Source: Streptococcus suis (GTDB lineage Bacteria > Bacillota > Bacilli > Lactobacillales > Streptococcaceae). From it: DNA of 33,399 nt. The notes beneath the pieces were generated by a model, which was not told where the DNA came from, made no database searches, and was given only the letters and a program-made list of their open reading frames with translations. The DNA is taken from positions 1 to 33,399 of the forward strand of contig NZ_JAIMEP010000021.1 in the NCBI RefSeq assembly GCF_019794555.1. The letters are read 5' to 3'. The position numbers were made by a program, and so were the translations under genes. Positions 1 to 5,705 of the stretch are shown here, in pieces. The number at the start of each line of letters is the position of its first letter. Position 1 is the stretch's first letter.

Positions 1-1
1 C

Positions 2-76
2 TATTACAATACAAAAAGGATGCATTCAGGTCTTGATTACAAGTCTCCAAAAGACTTTGAAAAATATAATTCTTAA
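2..76 (+). pseudogene. C-terminal tail of an IS3-family transposase (OrfB), cut by window edge
   Basis: Reading from base 2 gives 24 codons and a TAA stop. The peptide contains YYNTKRMHSGLDYKSPKDF and ends EKYNS. The pattern YYNxKRxHSxLxYKSPxxFE is the typical end of IS3-family OrfB integrases, just after the catalytic Glu region, so this is the 3' end of a second insertion sequence on the + strand, convergent with the IS861-like element that follows. The rest lies to the left of the window, so it is unknown whether the gene is intact. Its terminal inverted repeat should lie within about 77-115 but I cannot place it exactly. Confidence 0.75.
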
Positions 77-94
77 ATTCTCTTAACTCCGTGT

Positions 95-949
95 CTAGTT
101 TTTCGTTGACTTTCCAAAGGATTTAGTTCTATACTGAACAGGACTAAGTCCTTTTAGTTTTGTTTTAATGCGTTTATTGTTGTAGTAAAAAATATACTCG
201 GTAATAGCTTGCTCCAGTTGATCCAGAGACTTGAAATTTTTCTCAAATCCGTAAAACATTTCTGTTTTCAAGATGCCAAAGAAGGACTCCATCATGCCAT
301 TATCTGTGCTGGTTCCCTTGCGAGACATGGAAGGACATATGCCTTTACTTGCAAGAAAACGGTGATAGACTTCATGTTGGTATTGCCAACCTTGGTCACT
401 ATGGAGAATGGTATTTGGGTAAGTTTCCTCAGGGAAGACCTTCTCAAGCATGGTCTTGACTTGTATGAGGTTTGGAGAGCGGGATAAGGTAAAATCAATA
501 ATTTCGCTATTATAGCCATCCAGAACAGGAGAAAGATAGAGTTTTTCAGCACAATTTGGCAGAGCGAACTCAGTCACATCTGTATAGCACTTCTCAAAAG
601 GCTTAGCCCCTTCAAAGGCTCTCTCAATGAGATTAGGAGCTTTCTTGCCCACATCACCCTTGTAAGACTTGTATCTCTTGCGTCGACGGATACGAGCAGT
701 CAATCCTAGCTCCTTCATCAGCCGTTGTACTTTCTTGTGGTTGACAGAAAATCCACGATTTCTTAGCTCAAGGTGAATGCGACGGTAGCCATAGTTTCCC
801 TTATGTTCATCATAAATGGCTTGAATTTCAACTTTTAAGTCCTTATCTCTATCTGGTTTATTCAATTGTTTGACTTGATAGTAATAGGTAGAAGGAACTA
901 ATTGGGAAATAATCAGCAGTATATTTAGTCTGAATCCTTCTGTGACCAT
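95..949 (-). CDS. IS3-family transposase OrfB (IS861-like), DDE integrase
   Basis: The 284-residue protein has the HTH_21-like start ([21 protein letters not shown], about residues 46-66) followed by an rve integrase core. The DDE triad is visible as YTDVTEF, LHSDQGW and [12 protein letters not shown], and the end carries the [18 protein letters not shown] signature. It overlaps orfA by 25 bases and lies in the -1 frame relative to it, as expected if OrfAB is made by -1 frameshifting. I see no classic A6G slippery run in the overlap, so the mechanism is unproven. The last residues after YRTKSFG (KSTKN) read into sequence that may belong to the neighbouring IS, so the C terminus may be a run-on created at the junction. 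Confidence 0.9.
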   Translation of the reverse strand: MVTEGFRLNILLIISQLVPSTYYYQVKQLNKPDRDKDLKVEIQAIYDEHKGNYGYRRIHLELRNRGFSVNHKKVQRLMKELGLTARIRRRKRYKSYKGDVGKKAPNLIERAFEGAKPFEKCYTDVTEFALPNCAEKLYLSPVLDGYNSEIIDFTLSRSPNLIQVKTMLEKVFPEETYPNTILHSDQGWQYQHEVYHRFLASKGICPSMSRKGTSTDNGMMESFFGILKTEMFYGFEKNFKSLDQLEQAITEYIFYYNNKRIKTKLKGLSPVQYRTKSFGKSTKN

Positions 950-1461
950 CTCTCTAACTGTTTGAGCCTTTCTTGCTCTCTGGCTTCGTCCCTTAAACGA
1001 AGCTCCCTCAACTTTTTTAGGTAAGCCACCTCAGTGCGTAAGCGCTCATTTTCCTCCTGAAGTCGCTCTAACTCCGTCATCTCTTCCCAGGTTTTCTTTG
1101 GTTTACGCCCCATCTTTGGTGGTCTCCCTCTTGTTTTCTCAACAATAGTATACCCGTTTTTCTTGTATTGTGCTATCCAGTTTGGAAGAGTTCCACGATT
1201 TGGCAGGGCGTAGTCAAGCGAGACGGAGAGGACTGACTGCTTATCAAGAAGTACTTTATCAATCATTTCCTGCTTGAGTTCTGGAGAATAATAGGTATTC
1301 TTTCCTTTCTTGACAATATTTATTCCATACCTATCGATCAGTCGAAGCATATATTGGATAACAGATTCTGCAATATTAAACTGTTTTGACAAGTTCTTGA
1401 TAGACTGACCACTTTGACGTAGTTCATAGATTTCGATTTTGTCTTCATAGCTCAATTTCAT
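925..1461 (-). CDS. IS3-family transposase OrfA (IS861-like), helix-turn-helix protein
   Basis: The 178-residue protein starting [18 protein letters not shown] has two helix-turn-helix segments (about residues 5-50 and 65-105, the latter with [20 protein letters not shown]), a basic linker ([20 protein letters not shown]) and a C-terminal leucine-zipper-like coiled coil ([21 protein letters not shown]). This is the usual OrfA layout of the IS150/IS861 group. I chose the ATG at 1461. The longer reading frame to 1518 would translate the terminal inverted repeat itself. A GGGG stretch 10 bases upstream could act as ribosome site, but it lies inside a perfect hairpin (1470-1510). Confidence 0.88.
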   Translation of the reverse strand: MKLSYEDKIEIYELRQSGQSIKNLSKQFNIAESVIQYMLRLIDRYGINIVKKGKNTYYSPELKQEMIDKVLLDKQSVLSVSLDYALPNRGTLPNWIAQYKKNGYTIVEKTRGRPPKMGRKPKKTWEEMTELERLQEENERLRTEVAYLKKLRELRLRDEAREQERLKQLERWSQKDSD

Positions 1462-1469
1462 AAAAATAG

Positions 1470-1510
1470 CACCCCAAAAGTTAGATTTTTTCTGTCTAAC
1501 TTTTGGGGTG
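1470..1510. repeat. Perfect 16-bp inverted repeat inside the IS end
   Basis: Bases 1470-1485 (CACCCCAAAAGTTAGA) pair perfectly with 1495-1510 (TCTAACTTTTGGGGTG) across a 9-base loop. The outer arm is part of the terminal inverted repeat, and the inner arm lies just before the orfA ATG and covers its only plausible ribosome site. In RNA read into the element from outside, both arms would be present and would hide that site. Such protective hairpins are known for several IS elements; here it is inferred. Confidence 0.85.
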
Positions 1511-1538
1511 CGGTTCACTATTGACTGTGTCTTATTTA

Positions 1539-1967
1539 TTATAATGGTAAAATGAGTTCTTCTTCGTCAGAGTCATCCCCACCGACAGCTTTAATTTCAA
1601 TCAGGAGATTGTGAGGCAGACAAACGGAAAGTTCACCTGGTTGGCTAATCCAGCCAGTCATCACAGCAATCTGGTCAGGACTATTGTCCTCTTTGTCACG
1701 AATCCGTTCGCCATCGACTTCAATAATATTGTATTGTCCTTCGTTTGGATAATAGGTAATTTCTTGATGAGGAGTATCTTGTGATAATTCAAATTGATCG
1801 ACGACCTCTCCGTTTATCCTAACATATGCAATGATTTTAGTTTCATTTGACTGTGACGTTAAATGAGTGTATGTAAAAATCGCTGGGACAAAGGATAATA
1901 GAAGGGTCAGTCCAATTAATAGATAGTCAAATAATTTGAATTGTTTGAGAATGGATGTGAATGTCAT
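1539..1967 (-). CDS. NusG domain II-containing membrane-anchored protein
   Basis: The 142-residue protein has one N-terminal membrane segment (about residues 14-33, [20 protein letters not shown]), then an extracytoplasmic domain with [30 protein letters not shown] strands and a [24 protein letters not shown] core. This matches the NusG_II family of small secreted beta-barrel proteins; the Cys-Leu-Pro-His-Asn motif is typical. The function of the family is not established. The tail is very acidic ([14 protein letters not shown]). A promoter (TTTACA-N17-TACAAT) lies directly upstream, only 9 bases before the ATG, and there is no visible Shine-Dalgarno, so translation may be near-leaderless. 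The IS861-like element begins 21 bases after its stop. Confidence 0.8.
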   Translation of the reverse strand: MTFTSILKQFKLFDYLLIGLTLLLSFVPAIFTYTHLTSQSNETKIIAYVRINGEVVDQFELSQDTPHQEITYYPNEGQYNIIEVDGERIRDKEDNSPDQIAVMTGWISQPGELSVCLPHNLLIEIKAVGGDDSDEEELILPL

Positions 1968-1976
1968 ATACAGTCT

Positions 1977-2005
1977 ATTGTATAGAAAAAAACTTACTTT
2001 GTAAA
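1977..2005 (-). promoter_or_regulatory. Promoter of the NusG-II gene
   Basis: On the - strand, TTTACA (2005-2000), a 17-base spacer and TACAAT (1982-1977) match a sigma-A promoter. The expected start point falls about at 1970, three bases from the ATG at 1967. Confidence 0.65.
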
Positions 2006-2019
2006 ATGTTGGATACAGA

Positions 2020-2367
2020 TTACTTTTTCAATTGTTTATAGAAGAGCAGGAGAGCAAATATTCCCCAAAATCCTGCTAGAAGCGGTTTGATTTGTCCAGT
2101 GAAAAAACCAATGGAGAAGGTTAGGACAAGACCTGTAAAGAGAAACCAGAGCAGTGGTTTACGATAAAGATGGATAGCTTCTTGGAAAGCATTTGATTCT
2201 GGGCTGCTAGTCTGCCAGTCACTATTCAAGATTGGAAGTATAGTGAACGGTAAGATAAAGATTGGTGGATTGTCCCCAGTAAGGTAGCTATGTATATACA
2301 GGCTACAAATTGTTGTATAGGAGAGAACAATCAAAGTGAGTATAAGTTTCGGTTTGTTAACGTTCAT
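2020..2367 (-). CDS. Small membrane protein, function unknown
   Basis: The 115-residue protein starting MNVNKPKLILTLIVLSY is chosen from ATG 2367 because GGAGA lies six bases upstream and the start overlaps the preceding gene's stop by 11 bases, suggesting coupling. A longer frame to 2451 would run deep into the upstream gene. Three or four hydrophobic segments are visible (about 8-26, 33-45, 73-90, 93-110). It resembles its neighbour at 2357-2701: both have a Y-x-SY motif early and a [LT]T[FY]S[VI]G....G.[VI]KP motif before the last helix, so the two look like diverged duplicates. I do not recognise a family. Confidence 0.72.
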   Translation of the reverse strand: MNVNKPKLILTLIVLSYTTICSLYIHSYLTGDNPPIFILPFTILPILNSDWQTSSPESNAFQEAIHLYRKPLLWFLFTGLVLTFSIGFFTGQIKPLLAGFWGIFALLLFYKQLKK

Positions 2368-2701
2368 CTGTTTTCTCCTTTTTGAAATACAATCGATAAA
2401 GAATAGCCAGAGCAAATCCAGCAGGAAGGATGAGGATATGTGGTTTGACATGACCTAGCCAAATGCCCACGGAATAGGTCAAGGTCATGGCAAACAGGGC
2501 AAATATGGCTTGGATGATATAGTAGCGTTTTTCTTCTTCTGTTTTAAAGGATCTGATAATCTGAATGGGTGGTAACATGAGCAAGAATGAACCGCTAATC
2601 GGCTCATTGACCATGTAAGAGTAGATGAAGAAGGCAGAAAATAAAGCATAAAATAGAACAAAAAATCGACAGGTTTGTTTGGGTGTAAAAGGTTTATTCA
2701 T
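2357..2701 (-). CDS. Small membrane protein, function unknown (paralogue of next gene)
   Basis: The 114-residue protein starting MNKPFTPKQTCRFFVLF has hydrophobic segments at about 12-30, 38-47, 62-80 and 85-103 and a charged C terminus (YFKKEKTDER). The segment LTYSVGIWLGHVKP parallels LTFSIGFFTGQIKP in the next gene. It lies 12 bases after the stop of the DUF3278-like gene with a GGAG ribosome site, so it is part of the same operon controlled by the XRE regulator. I do not recognise a defined function; a role in membrane or envelope homeostasis is only a guess from context. Confidence 0.72.
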   Translation of the reverse strand: MNKPFTPKQTCRFFVLFYALFSAFFIYSYMVNEPISGSFLLMLPPIQIIRSFKTEEEKRYYIIQAIFALFAMTLTYSVGIWLGHVKPHILILPAGFALAILYRLYFKKEKTDER

Positions 2702-2713
2702 TGGGGCTGCTCC

Positions 2714-3796
2714 TTATTTTTTCTTGGCAGAATCTGCTTCCAGTTTTTGCAGATAGGCAAGGGCAGACAGGGCTAGACTGGCAAAGAGGCCCATCATGCC
2801 ACCGAAGAGGAGTGATTTTACGTGGAAGATAGAATCCAGTAGGGGAAGCTGGAGGCTAAAGAGGTCTGCCAGCCCAGCAAAGAGGCTAGATAGCAGGGCA
2901 ACTCCCAGTCCCCAGAGAAGTGGGTTAAGGGACCGACCTTGTCTTTCCTCAGGGCTAAGCTCATCCAAGTCATATTGGGGCAAGTCAGCATGGAGGGTGC
3001 GCATATTAACGATGCCAATTAGAATAATACTAAAGAAGGCAATGATCATTGGATAGTAGGTGGCAACCTCCACAGGATAGCGGATAGCTAGGAAGTAGGC
3101 GACAGCATTTCCAAGAGCTAGGAAGTAGAAGTAGTAGATAAAGGTCTGTCCGCCGATAGCATCAGCCTCGGTCCGTCGGTATTCATCTAAAGGACCGCGG
3201 ACACCATAAAAACGTTTAATCATATTTTCGATCCACTTAGGTTCTTCTTTGGAAATAGCAGAGCTGACAGTTAGGTTTTCTGCTTTTTTCATGCGCTTGC
3301 GAAGCGTGAATTCGATATAGATTCCCATGAAAACACCGCTTAGACAGGCTGCAAGGAATTTTCGGAGGTCAAATAAGTGGTCTAGTGGATTGAGTCCCTC
3401 CATCCAGGCATTAAATCCCGTGTTCCAGATATACATACCACAGGTGAAATAGAGGGCGAATTTGATACTTGCTCCCTTGAATTTCTTTTGTTCCTTGCTA
3501 GTCAGTTCTTCTATATCTAAACTGTCCAGTTGACTGTGACGCAGTTTAAACATGATGTAGGTACTAGTCGCTAGATAGCTTAGGAGCAGGGCAACGGGGT
3601 AGCCAAATGCAACAACTTCTGGGAAGCGTTTGGATAGGGCAAGTGCCAGTAAGGTAAGAGCCATGGTGCCCCAAAAGAGGGGGATGAAGCAGGTATTTCC
3701 CAGTCGGAAAGCTTCTTTTTTGCGAAATTCATCCAGAGGTCCTGTGATACCGTAAAATCGTTTGATCAATTTATCTTGAAAGTTTTCCTTTTTCAT
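2714..3796 (-). CDS. DUF3278-like membrane protein with internal duplication
   Basis: This 360-residue protein consists of two related halves. Each starts with a cytoplasmic motif (RFYGITGPLDEFRKKEA at about 13-29, RFYGVRGPLDEYRRTEA at about 195-211), followed by two transmembrane helices, an acidic loop (DSLDIEELTSKEQ at 91-103, QYDLDELSPEERQ in the second half) and two more helices. I recognise it as a DUF3278-type protein, a family seen in streptococci next to small XRE regulators; the function is unknown. Family members are often about half this length, so this looks like a tandem fusion. It is the main structural gene of the operon. The ATG at 3796 is preceded by AGGAGTATC. Confidence 0.78.
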   Translation of the reverse strand: MKKENFQDKLIKRFYGITGPLDEFRKKEAFRLGNTCFIPLFWGTMALTLLALALSKRFPEVVAFGYPVALLLSYLATSTYIMFKLRHSQLDSLDIEELTSKEQKKFKGASIKFALYFTCGMYIWNTGFNAWMEGLNPLDHLFDLRKFLAACLSGVFMGIYIEFTLRKRMKKAENLTVSSAISKEEPKWIENMIKRFYGVRGPLDEYRRTEADAIGGQTFIYYFYFLALGNAVAYFLAIRYPVEVATYYPMIIAFFSIILIGIVNMRTLHADLPQYDLDELSPEERQGRSLNPLLWGLGVALLSSLFAGLADLFSLQLPLLDSIFHVKSLLFGGMMGLFASLALSALAYLQKLEADSAKKK

Positions 3797-3809
3797 ACGA
3801 TACTCCTAA

Positions 3810-4010
3810 TTACTTACGACGGAAAATGAGTGGTAGGTAAGCTAGTCCAAGAAAGTAGACTGCCCCAGTAATCAGCAGTTGCACCCAGAATTTCGCTTGG
3901 CTGATGATATGCATGATGTCTGCTCCGCTATTGCCCCAAAGCTGAAAGAGGACAAAGAGCGGGATAAAAATAAGGGTAGAGATGAGAGCTTGACGTACAT
4001 TCTTTTTCAA
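3810..4010 (-). CDS. Small two-helix membrane protein
   Basis: The 66-residue protein starts MKKNVRQALIST and has two hydrophobic segments (about 8-25 and 43-61) separated by a short loop (WGNSGADIMHIISQAKF), ending in basic RRK. It sits between the XRE regulator (15 bases upstream, AAAGGAAG-type ribosome site) and the DUF3278-like gene (13 bases downstream), so it is co-transcribed with both. No family is recognised with certainty. Small membrane proteins of this type commonly accompany XRE-DUF3278 operons, but what they do is unknown. Confidence 0.72.
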   Translation of the reverse strand: MKKNVRQALISTLIFIPLFVLFQLWGNSGADIMHIISQAKFWVQLLITGAVYFLGLAYLPLIFRRK

Positions 4011-4025
4011 GGGGTTTCTTCCTTT

Positions 4026-4214
4026 CTAATCGTTCCAAAAGAGGCTATTAAGGTCGGTTTCTAGAGCCTTGGCAAGGTTGATGCAGAGATCTAGCGAAGG
4101 GTTGTATTTGTTGTTTTCAATCATGTTGATGGTTTGCCTGGATACGCCGATGGCCTTGGCCAAATCTAGCTGGGAAATACCTTGCAATAGTCGGTAGTCT
4201 TTGACTCGGTTCAT
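4026..4214 (-). CDS. XRE-family transcriptional regulator (probable autorepressor)
   Basis: The 62-residue protein is a bare HTH_3 domain: VKDYRLLQGISQLDLAKAIG, VSRQTINMIENNKYNPSL, then LCINLAKALETDLNSLFW. The recognition helix is about residues 25-34 (SRQTINMIEN). Such minimal regulators (YozG-like) usually repress their own operon. It is the first gene of the membrane-protein operon, with a strong AGGAGGG ribosome site. Three copies of an inverted repeat (TGTCAA...TGACA) lie upstream, one over the -35 of its promoter and two in the leader, which fits autoregulation. There is no sensor domain; the signal it answers is not visible. Confidence 0.9.
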   Translation of the reverse strand: MNRVKDYRLLQGISQLDLAKAIGVSRQTINMIENNKYNPSLDLCINLAKALETDLNSLFWND

Positions 4215-4228
4215 GTACCCTCCTTTCT

Positions 4229-4248
4229 ATGTCAATTATATATGACAT
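4229..4248. promoter_or_regulatory. Putative XRE operator 1
   Basis: ATGTCA-ATTATATA-TGACAT is an inverted repeat with 6-base arms and an 8-base AT-rich centre. It sits in the leader just before the ribosome site of the XRE gene and includes a TATAAT on the - strand that might serve as a second -10. It is one of three sites with the consensus TGTCAA.TATA..TGACA. Confidence 0.7.
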
Positions 4249-4283
4249 ACTAGTGTAAAAAAATGTGGGAGACCTCCCTGTTG

Positions 4284-4303
4284 ATGTCAACTATATGTGA
4301 CAT
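4284..4303. promoter_or_regulatory. Putative XRE operator 2
   Basis: ATGTCA-ACTATATG-TGACAT has the same arms as operator 1, with its centre 55 bases away. It lies just downstream of the expected start point (about 4311) of the - strand promoter, where a bound repressor would block elongation or initiation. Confidence 0.7.
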
Positions 4304-4317
4304 GTTTCTTTACTGTT

Positions 4318-4346
4318 AGTATATACCTGTTTAAATAAGCTGTCAA
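4318..4346 (-). promoter_or_regulatory. Promoter of the XRE-DUF3278 operon
   Basis: On the - strand TTGACA (4346-4341), a 17-base spacer and TATACT (4323-4318) give a near-perfect sigma-A promoter. The leader to the XRE ATG would be about 97 bases and holds operators 1 and 2. Confidence 0.75.
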
Positions 4347-4359
4347 CTATATTTGACAG
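4340..4359. promoter_or_regulatory. Putative XRE operator 3
   Basis: CTGTCA-ACTATATT-TGACAG repeats the operator pattern, 56 bases from operator 2. On the - strand its left arm supplies the TTGACA -35 box of the operon promoter, so occupancy would exclude RNA polymerase. It lies about 45 bases upstream of the rsmH -10 box, so an effect on rsmH cannot be excluded. Confidence 0.7.
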
Positions 4360-4401
4360 ATTTTTTGTAAAAAGTTTGCAACAACTTTTTGTTTTATTTT
4401 G

Positions 4402-4410
4402 TGGTACAAT
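4402..4410 (+). promoter_or_regulatory. Extended -10 promoter of rsmH
   Basis: TGGTACAAT is an extended -10 box (TG, one base, TACAAT). No good -35 box lies 16-18 bases upstream. The -10 ends 9 bases before the rsmH ATG at 4420, so the transcript would begin about 2-4 bases before the start codon. Confidence 0.62.
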
Positions 4411-4419
4411 AGAAAAGAT

Positions 4420-5370
4420 ATGACCAAGGAATTTAATCACACAACTGTCCTCTTATATGAGACAGTGGATATGTTAGACATCAAACCAAATGGAATTTAT
4501 GTAGATGCAACGTTGGGCGGAGCTGGTCACAGTGAGTACTTGTTGAGTCAGTTGACGGATGGAGGGCATCTCTATGCCTTTGATCAGGATCAGACAGCTA
4601 TTGATCATGCTCACATTCGCTTGGCAGCCTACATTGAAAAGGGGCAGGTGACCTTTATCAAAGACAATTTCCGTAATCTCAAGGCCCGCTTGGCAGAACT
4701 TGGTGTGACAGAAATTGATGGGATTTGTTACGATCTTGGTGTATCAAGTCCGCAGTTGGATGAGCGGGAGCGAGGTTTTTCCTATAAGCAGGATGCCCCT
4801 CTTGATATGCGGATGAACCGTGATGGTCAGTTGACGGCCTATGATGTGGTCAATACCTATGATTATCATGACTTGGTGCGGATTTTCTTCAAATATGGAG
4901 AGGATAAGTTTTCCAAGCAGATTGCTCGTAAGATTGAACAAGCGCGTGCTGTCAAACCGATTGAAACAACGACAGAGTTGGCAGAGCTGATCAAGTCTGC
5001 CAAGCCAGCCAAGGAACTAAAGAAAAAAGGCCATCCGGCCAAGCAGATTTTTCAGGCCATTCGGATTGAAGTCAACGATGAATTGGGAGCGGCAGACGAG
5101 TCTATTCAGCAGGCCATTGACTTATTGGCTCTGGACGGACGGATTTCCGTTATCACCTTTCATTCCTTGGAAGATCGTTTGACCAAACAACTCTTTAAGG
5201 AAGCGAGTACGATTGATGTGCCAAAAGGTTTGCCTTTTATCCCAGATGATTTAAAGGCACCGCTGGAGTTGGTCAATCGTAAGCCGATTTTGCCAAGTCA
5301 AGAAGAATTGGAAGCCAACAATCGTGCCCATTCAGCCAAGTTGCGCGTAGCCAAGAGAGTACATAAGTAG
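4420..5370 (+). CDS. rsmH: 16S rRNA (cytosine1402-N4)-methyltransferase RsmH (MraW)
   Basis: RsmH uses S-adenosylmethionine to methylate N4 of C1402 in the 16S rRNA decoding centre. The 316-residue protein has the SAM-binding motif [14 protein letters not shown] (about 28-41), [14 protein letters not shown], the conserved [17 protein letters not shown] and TFHSLEDR motifs; its length is normal for the family. The reading frame extends upstream to a TTG at 4399, but that codon lies in the promoter -10 region, so I use the ATG at 4420 ([12 protein letters not shown]). It is first of rsmH-ftsL-pbp2X-mraY. The promoter is so close that the mRNA may be almost leaderless, and there is no clear Shine-Dalgarno (only AGAAAAG). 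Confidence 0.96.
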   Translation: MTKEFNHTTVLLYETVDMLDIKPNGIYVDATLGGAGHSEYLLSQLTDGGHLYAFDQDQTAIDHAHIRLAAYIEKGQVTFIKDNFRNLKARLAELGVTEIDGICYDLGVSSPQLDERERGFSYKQDAPLDMRMNRDGQLTAYDVVNTYDYHDLVRIFFKYGEDKFSKQIARKIEQARAVKPIETTTELAELIKSAKPAKELKKKGHPAKQIFQAIRIEVNDELGAADESIQQAIDLLALDGRISVITFHSLEDRLTKQLFKEASTIDVPKGLPFIPDDLKAPLELVNRKPILPSQEELEANNRAHSAKLRVAKRVHK

Positions 5371-5381
5371 GAGAAACATCT

Positions 5382-5705
5382 ATGTTACAAGAAAAACGTA
5401 GAGAAGCTACCATGCGAGTGATTGGTGATAAGTTTAAAACCTTCACCCGTGTAGAAAAAGCCTTTTATACAAGTATTATTCTATCCGGTCTGGCCTTGGC
5501 GATAGGGATTATTTTCTTGCAGACCCGTTTGATTCAAGTCCAGTCTGAAATGGCCAAGGTCAATCAAAACATCAACCAAAAACAGATTAAAATCAATGAT
5601 GCCAAACAGGCCGTTAATGAGCTCACACGTTCGGCACGTCTGATGGAGATAGCGGAGAAGGCTGGATTAACATTTAATAACGACAATATTGGAGTAGCTG
5701 AATAA
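5382..5705 (+). CDS. ftsL: Cell division protein FtsL
   Basis: FtsL is a bitopic divisome protein that partners FtsB/DivIB and activates septal peptidoglycan synthesis. The 107-residue protein has a charged N-terminal tail, one transmembrane helix (about 28-48, AFYTSIILSGLALAIGIIFLQ) and an extracellular coiled-coil (about 50-80, rich in Q, N, K and I/V heptads), ending with the ARLMEIAEKAGL motif common to FtsL. It begins 11 bases after rsmH with AGGAG upstream, and its TAA stop shares its last base with the pbp2X ATG (TAATG), indicating translational coupling. Confidence 0.93.
   Translation: MLQEKRREATMRVIGDKFKTFTRVEKAFYTSIILSGLALAIGIIFLQTRLIQVQSEMAKVNQNINQKQIKINDAKQAVNELTRSARLMEIAEKAGLTFNNDNIGVAE

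Larger units (their letters stand above)
95..1517 (-). mobile_element. IS861-like IS3-family insertion sequence, orfB end apparently truncated
   Basis: The element contains orfA and orfB on the - strand. Its orfA-side end is recognisable: on the - strand it reads TGAACCGCACCCCAAAAG followed by TTAGACAG, ending at 1517. The matching inverted copy expected left of orfB is absent. Instead the sequence at 77-115 runs straight into the tail of another IS3-family element. I therefore infer that the orfB-side end was lost by insertion of, or recombination with, the neighbouring IS. No target-site duplication can be seen. The outer limit near 95 is approximate. Confidence 0.7.

Noticed and set aside
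209..552. Reading frames opposite or overlapping orfB
   Set aside because: They are shadow frames of the transposase gene with no independent signals.
1462..1518. N-terminal extension of OrfA through the terminal repeat
   Set aside because: It translates the inverted repeat and the start codon lies at the IS edge; the MKLSYEDK start is typical for the family.
4376..4410. TTGCAA as -35 of the rsmH promoter
   Set aside because: It is 23 bases from the -10, too far for sigma-A; the extended -10 explains the promoter better.
4399..4419. Upstream TTG start for rsmH
   Set aside because: The codon overlaps the extended -10 promoter and would add residues not found in the family; ATG 4420 gives the standard N terminus.
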